Assembly: GCA_949128115.1 (NCBI GenBank)
Contig: OX421968.1
Location: 51,167,423 to 51,231,422 of the forward strand
DNA: 64,000 nt
Source: Anaspis maculata
Lineage: Eukaryota; Arthropoda; Insecta; Coleoptera; Scraptiidae
Direction: 5' to 3'
Shown here: positions 59,091-64,000 of the stretch, in pieces
Layout: every line of letters starts with the position of its first letter
Position numbering within the stretch: position 1 is the stretch's first letter
Notes under the pieces: model-generated
Database searches by the model: none
What the model was told of the DNA's origin: nothing
Seen by the model: the letters and a program-made list of their open reading frames with translations, nothing else
Program-made: the position numbers and the translations under genes

Positions 59091-59826
59091 CGAAAATATA
59101 CCGACAACGTTCCAAGGCAGCTTCCTCTCATCAAAACAAGAAAAAAAGTTCTCATGAACATGGGTCCGGAAACGTTTCCTAGGGGAGCTACAGGCCCCTA
59201 AAAGTGGGACCCTGGTGATGGCTTTTATTCATTACATGAGAAACCGTTCAAGGGAAATCAAACTTGACAAATTCACTAATCGTCTTATGCCCAACAAAAT
59301 GAGGCAAGATTAATTCCACAATAATTTACCAGGGGTGGGTCAGGCTGAGGTGTAGGGGTAAAAATAACCCTAACTTGTTTGGATGTGGATTGTTTCCAAA
59401 TTGACCAAAAAATTATAGAATATTGATGTTTTCTACCAAAAAAAAGATCCCTTTTTTCAGCCTCGATAGATGCACCGTTTACGAGATATTTGAGTTTGAA
59501 TGAATGAAAACGTGGTCAGAAATGCTAATTTTTAATTACGATATTCAAGACGAAAGAAAAACTATTTTAAATCAACTTCATTTTTGTTAGGCATTCAAAT
59601 CTTGTAAGGCATAAGAAGGTTATTAAATGTGTCAAGTTTGATTGATTTTCCTTGAACGGTTTCGGAAATATTAAATAAACAACCATCTTCAGGGTCCCAC
59701 TTTTAGGGGCCTGTAGCTCCCTGCTTATTAAGCGTTTCCGGACCTATGTTCATAGGAAATTTTTTTCCTATTTTGATGAGAGGAAGCCGTCCTAGAACGT
59801 TGTCGGTGTATTTTCGGGACAGCCTG
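59091..59826. mobile_element. TA-flanked foldback element (736 bp) nested in the long repeat
   Basis: CAGGGTGTCCCGAAAATATA at 59091 and its near-complement ending CAGCCTG at 59826 match for at least 55 bp with only a few mismatches; both flanks are TATA. The interior carries GGGGAGCTACAGGCCCCTAA on both arms and a block GGGGTAAAAATAACCCTAAC near 59350. Blocks in the same order occur in the 97-1294 palindrome and at 62007-62340. Confidence 0.9.
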
Positions 59827-61140
59827 TATAGTTAGATTATAATGTTACCCGCTCTAAGTACTTCCAGACAAAACAGTTTAAAAGGGGCTAGAAAAACATC
59901 AAGTGAAACGCATACGTGAAATATAGAATCAAATCTGCTGTAATATTTGTATGTAATAAACAAAAAAAAATCAACATTGGACATAATGGAATATTTGTAT
60001 GAATAACCATGAAAAACTGCATAATATAAACAGCAGATTATATTCGAAGACAGAAAACGCGCCCACGGCGCATGCTCCTCTCTAGGTACAGACATTTTAG
60101 ATGGTTCCAGGTTAGATGGCGCCTCTGATAAAAACTGATTAACCAAAGAACTCAAAGGCGCCCACTGAACTTTGGCTTGGTTTCAACTATTTCATCAGGT
60201 GTCTAAGCTTTTTTTTTGCGAACAACAAGAACAATCGATGAAACAACAAATGAGAAAATTTTAGCGCCCCTTGCATTTAGGCGCCTTCGTGGGGGGCACG
60301 AAATTGCCACCCGCTAGGCGCGGCCTTGCTCCCTCCCCTTTTCCTCATATTCGTTGATGCCGTCAATGGGAATGGTTCGAAAGTCTAATAATTATAGGCG
60401 GTGGAGTTGGTGCAGGATCGTCATATTACTTGAAATGAAAACCGCTATTGTTCAGTTGTAGGTACAAGGCGTCCGGGTTTTTCTGGGCTGTTATTTGGGT
60501 TTTTCCATTATTGACATTTGGTATATCGAATAGAGTGAGAGGTAGAAAGTCGGTTAAACAAAAAGTCAAGTTGCGCTATTTTATAACGGTTCTGAATTTC
60601 CAAAGATGCTCAAGATATCTTGGAAGGTTTCTAAAATATTCTGGAAAAACTGCTCTGATTTTATATAGGGTGAGTCATTGATATGGGCGAAGTCAATTAC
60701 ACCTATGCCATTATTGATATCAAAATGAACCAAACAGCACCGCAAACGAGAGGTCAAAGTGCAGTTTGTAAGATTTTTTGCTTTGTACAGGGTGTCCCAT
60801 TTTTGCAGAGCAGTTCTCAAACCAATTTTTTTAAATGTCACCTCCTGTATATCTTTACATATTTGGGTTTGCCTTTCCTCAGGCATTACAAATTTGTTTA
60901 TTTTTTGCAATTCGCTTCAACCGTTCAGAAGTTATTATTTTTTTTCTAAAAATAATGCGTTTGTATGGCACTTACTAAAGTAATTGCAAGACACTTGGTT
61001 TTTAGGATATCATGTTGGGCCTTTGACGATGTCTAAGGAATAGCGTAGGGTATTTTTTGGCGGTAAGATCACCCACATCCGTTTCCACATCACCTTGTGT
61101 GACGGTAAAATTTGAAGGGCCATAACTTAATTTTTTTGCA

Positions 61141-61304
61141 AATAGCACCTGCTGTTTTTCATTTCTTAGTCGTATCAAGCAACTCATTTCACATCTTTTT
61201 CATCCCTAAATGTTTTTTTCTCAAAAGTTGATAATTTTTGGTTAATAGCACCTGCTGTTTTCCATTTCTTAGTCGTATCAAGCAACTGATTTCACATCTT
61301 TTTT
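61141..61304. repeat. Direct repeat, two copies about 90 bp apart
   Basis: AATAGCACCTGCTGTTTTTC and TCTTAGTCGTATCAAGCAAC occur at 61141-61201 and again at 61224-61300, with only one or two differences in each. The second copy abuts the inner end of the right arm of the long inverted repeat. Confidence 0.85.
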
Positions 61305-62006
61305 AGCGCACTTCTCCAAACGGGAAGGCGGTTTTGTCCTCGCTTTGTCCGTCCGTCCGTCCGTCCGTCACAGCATCTAGTCCTAGACGAAAAGGTTGTT
61401 GCGAAAAATTTTCACTCCAATGGGTAGCTCATGACCTTGTATCCCGAACCAAGAAAAATCTCGACGAAATAATGATGAACAATTACAATAATAACAAATT
61501 AGTGTGACGCGGCATCGCCGTTGAATGCTGCATTTCAGAAGCCGGCCTGATCTCGAAAGTTATCACATGCGATCAAGTACCCGTTCTTATCATTTTACAA
61601 TAATACATATGCTGAGTTATATTTAGAGGAGAATTTGAACTTAATTTTAATGAAAATTCCACATCGGGGCGAGGTACCAGTCAATAGTTATAAATTTTTG
61701 AAAATGACTCCGAAGCTACGGCTCGGCCGCAAAAGATTATTCGTTGCTTGCTGGTGCTTGATATCCTTTTCTCCGAACAAAACGGAATCCAATACAGAAA
61801 ATATTTCAACTTGAATGGGTAGCTCATGGCCTTGGTAAGCGAACCAAAAAAAAATCTTTCCGAAATAATCATGAACAATTACAATAATAACATTTTGCTG
61901 TAAGACGGCTTCGCCGATTAAGTGCTGGAATTCGCAGTTAGATGTTGAAAGTTACGATATGCGGGTAGCTACATGTTTTTATGAATATACATTACTACAT
62001 GTACGG

Positions 62007-64000
62007 GATTATACAGAGTGTCCCGAAATTAGGCCGCAATATTTCGCCTGCGTGTTCTACGTCTAAAAATAGGAAGAACTGTTCCAAACAACATGGCTCT
62101 AAAAATGCTTCCTAAGGGAGCTACAGCGCCTTAAAGGTGGAAACCGGTAGAAGGTTCTTTCTACATATCTCCGAAACTAGCCAAGATAAAATAACGCAAT
62201 TTAGTGTGACGTCGACATGTTCGACTGCCAACCTGATGTTGTGAACAGTATTGCCAAATTTCTATGAGGAGTGCCCCAAAGAGAGGGGGTGTGGGGTAAA
62301 TGTAACCCTAACTTTTTTGTGCATGACTTTATTCAAATTATGACAAGAGAACATAAATGGACAGAGCCTTTTGCATAAAAAAGTCCTCTGGTCTCATTTC
62401 GATAGGACGCACCGTTCTCGAGATACATCACTTTAAAGGAAACGTTGCCTGAAATTCCCCGAAATAAAGCTGAATACTCGAGTGCCGCAATCAGACGCAA
62501 TATTTCAACAGTGCGTTCTAAGACTGAAAATAGGAAGAACTTTTCAACAAACCCGGGTCATAAATGCGTCCTGGGGAAGCTAGAGCCCCCTAAAAAAGGA
62601 ACTTGGCCTGAATATCTCCGTAACTTGCCGAGATCAAATGACGAAATTTGGTATGGAGTCGTGATGTTAAGAGGTGGTGAATATGAATTATCTGCAAGTT
62701 CTCGATGAGTAGGTATGCCGTTCCATTTTCAATTACAGAAGATCAGCCAATTATTATTTTGAAAAAAAACCGATCGGTTCTTGCATCGAGCAATTTTGTC
62801 CCTTTTCTGATATGACTGATGTGAAACAGTCATATCAGATGTAAAACAGTTGCCTACTTAAAAACAACCTGATAAGTTCTTTCTTTTGCGTTCTACGGTT
62901 TTTGACCTACCTGTTGAGGTCAGGTCGACTCTTTTACTGGAAGGCTAAATTCTGTAATCGAAAATGGAAGGGTATACTCATCGAGAACTTGCAGATATTC
63001 ATTTTATTTATGGGTTCTGCAACGGAAGTGCGTTGGCTGCAGTTCAAGAGTACCGCAAGCGTTTTCCTCAACGCCGAGTACCGGATCGTGAGGTGTTTGT
63101 AAGCGTTCACAGGAACCTAGTGGATAACGGTAGTTTCCGGAGAGCTTGAGGACAAGACAGGCCAGATGGTCATGATGTAGGGAACATCTTAAATTTCTTC
63201 GAAGAAGATCCCCGAAGAAGCATTCGGACCGTTGCCAGAATTGCCAATGTACCTCGGACAATAGTAATTACAATTCAGGCACCCTATGCAACAATTCTTA
63301 TGATCACAAATTTTCCTCGTAGGTAGGCAGAACAGTGAGGAGACAGAACCTCCATGCATACATTTCCAACAGGTCCAGCCGAGGGTCCAGCATTTGAAAC
63401 AAGGAGATTTTCTTCCGAGGATGCATTTTTGTCAGTGGATTGTCGACCATCCAAACATTGTCCCAAACATTTTGTGGAGCGATGAATGCATGTTCACAAG
63501 AGACGGCACATTTAATATCCATAATACCACTTTTGGTCAGACCAAAATCCGCACGTGATACGCCGCACTCATTTCCAAGAGAGATTTGCCATCAATTTAT
63601 GGGCCGGCATTGTTGGAGATCAATTAATTGGTCGAACTGAGCTTCCACCACGTCTGAATTCACAAAGTTATCTAAACTTCCTACAGAACCAGCTAGATGA
63701 TCTACTGGACGATGTACCACTGAACACCCGTTTAGCGATGTACTTTCAGCATGACGGAGCCCCTGCTCATTCGGACGTAATGTCAGAAATTGGCTTGATG
63801 AATGGTTTCCTGGGAGGTGGATAGGGAGAGGTGGTCTCACACCCTGGCCACCTCGATCACCCGACCTAAATCCCCTCGACTATTATTGTTGGGAACGAAT
63901 GAAGGACCTCGTCCATGCCGTTGAAGTCAATTCTCGAGAGGTTCTGCAGCAGAGAATCAATCTAGCCATCAACGAAATTCGGGAGCAACCGTTCGAAATT
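62007..64000 (+). mobile_element. DDE_3 (DUF4817-type) transposon, left part, truncated by window end
   Basis: Begins ACAGAGTGTCCCGAAATTAG at 62007, a variant of the CAGGGTGTCCC terminus. A block from about 62030 to 62260 (AATATTTCGCCTGCGTGTTC, AAAATAGGAAGAAC, GGAGCTACAG-like) is repeated at about 62487-62700, giving a tandem 5' end. GGGGTAAATGTAACCCTAAC lies between. A transposase pseudogene on the plus strand follows from 62964 and is open at the window edge, so the element's 3' end is outside. Confidence 0.8.
62964..64000 (+). pseudogene. DUF4817/DDE_3 transposase, frameshifted, incomplete at window edge
   Basis: Starts at ATG 62964. The N-terminus MEGYTHRELADIHFIYGF, then RKRFPQRRVPDREVF and SVHRNLVDNG, is the DUF4817 helix-turn-helix domain. 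After an in-frame TGA (63147-63149) the same frame continues with DPRRSIRTVARIANVPRTIV, a second HTH, to a stop at 63324. Then, in another frame, ILWSDECMFTRDGTFNIHNT (first catalytic Asp at 63481-63483); then FQERFAINLWAGIVGDQLIG and YFQHDGAPAHSD (second catalytic Asp at 63753-63755); then, after another shift, RWIGRGGLTPWPPRSPDLNP and LDYYCWERMKDLVH (third block near 63863-63880). All three DDE_3 acidic blocks are present. At least one stop and three frameshifts make it non-functional; the remainder (RINLAINEIREQP) runs to the window end. Confidence 0.9.

Larger units (their letters stand above)
58247..62005. mobile_element. Long-inverted-repeat (foldback) element, 3.76 kb
   Basis: The left arm (58247-59055) and right arm (61303-62005) are reverse complements. 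Each consists of about two tandem 390-bp subunits (left: 58247-58636 and 58637-59050), with shared words such as TTATTATTGTAATTGTTTAT and AATTCATAAGTACTGACCCG or variants. At the inner end both arms have a GACG microsatellite, a CGTTTGGAGAAG-type block and GTGCGCTAAAAA. A 2.25-kb centre contains another TA-flanked foldback and unassigned sequence with no transposase seen. The right arm is cut at about 62006 by the next element. Confidence 0.85.

Noticed and set aside
8502..64000. CRISPR array
   Set aside because: No set of identical short repeats with regular unique spacers; the tandem repeats present have long, diverged, continuous units, and the genome is eukaryotic.

Overview
This window looks like an AT-rich, non-coding, transposon-saturated stretch of an arthropod (probably insect) nuclear genome. 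I recognise no intact host gene. The evidence for an insect-type genome is: tRNA-derived SINEs with poly(A) tails, a jockey-type LINE fragment, a Penelope-like GIY-YIG fragment, hAT, Tc1/mariner-IS630, and PIF/Harbinger remnants, many TACCTA-type short motifs, and no dense coding or operon structure. A hemipteran source is plausible but not demonstrable from this sequence alone. Layout: 0-8 kb holds foldback (palindromic) repeats, a 222-bp tandem repeat, a hAT-type MITE with an 8-bp target-site duplication (TSD) and a 2.4-kb foldback carrying a transposase relic. 8-13.2 kb holds two tRNA-derived SINEs and two related Harbinger-like ORF fragments. 13.4-16.8 kb is two large palindromes. 17.7-22.7 kb contains three hAT-type elements with exact 8-bp TSDs, one of them inserted inside a Penelope-like GIY-YIG ORF. 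22.7-28 kb is mostly unassigned, with an 81-bp perfect tandem duplication, a GC-rich island and a Ty3/gypsy-like RNase H tail. 28-36 kb is dominated by concentric palindromes whose successive levels begin with CAGGGTG and are flanked by TA. 38-42.3 kb holds an inverted copy of the 2-3.5 kb repeat and a LINE reverse-transcriptase fragment. 44.6 kb carries a SINE with an 11-bp TSD. 46-58 kb contains further palindromes and two minisatellites. 58.2-62 kb is a 3.7-kb long-inverted-repeat element with a smaller foldback nested in it, and 62-64 kb is the start of a larger element whose DDE transposase pseudogene runs off the window edge. The unifying theme is a crowd of TA-flanked foldback elements with ends of the CAGGGTG type. 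Several of them enclose decayed fragments of Tc1/mariner-IS630-like (DDE_3) transposases, which suggests, but does not prove, that transposases of this superfamily mobilised them. All protein-family calls are by eye from motifs; no database search was possible.
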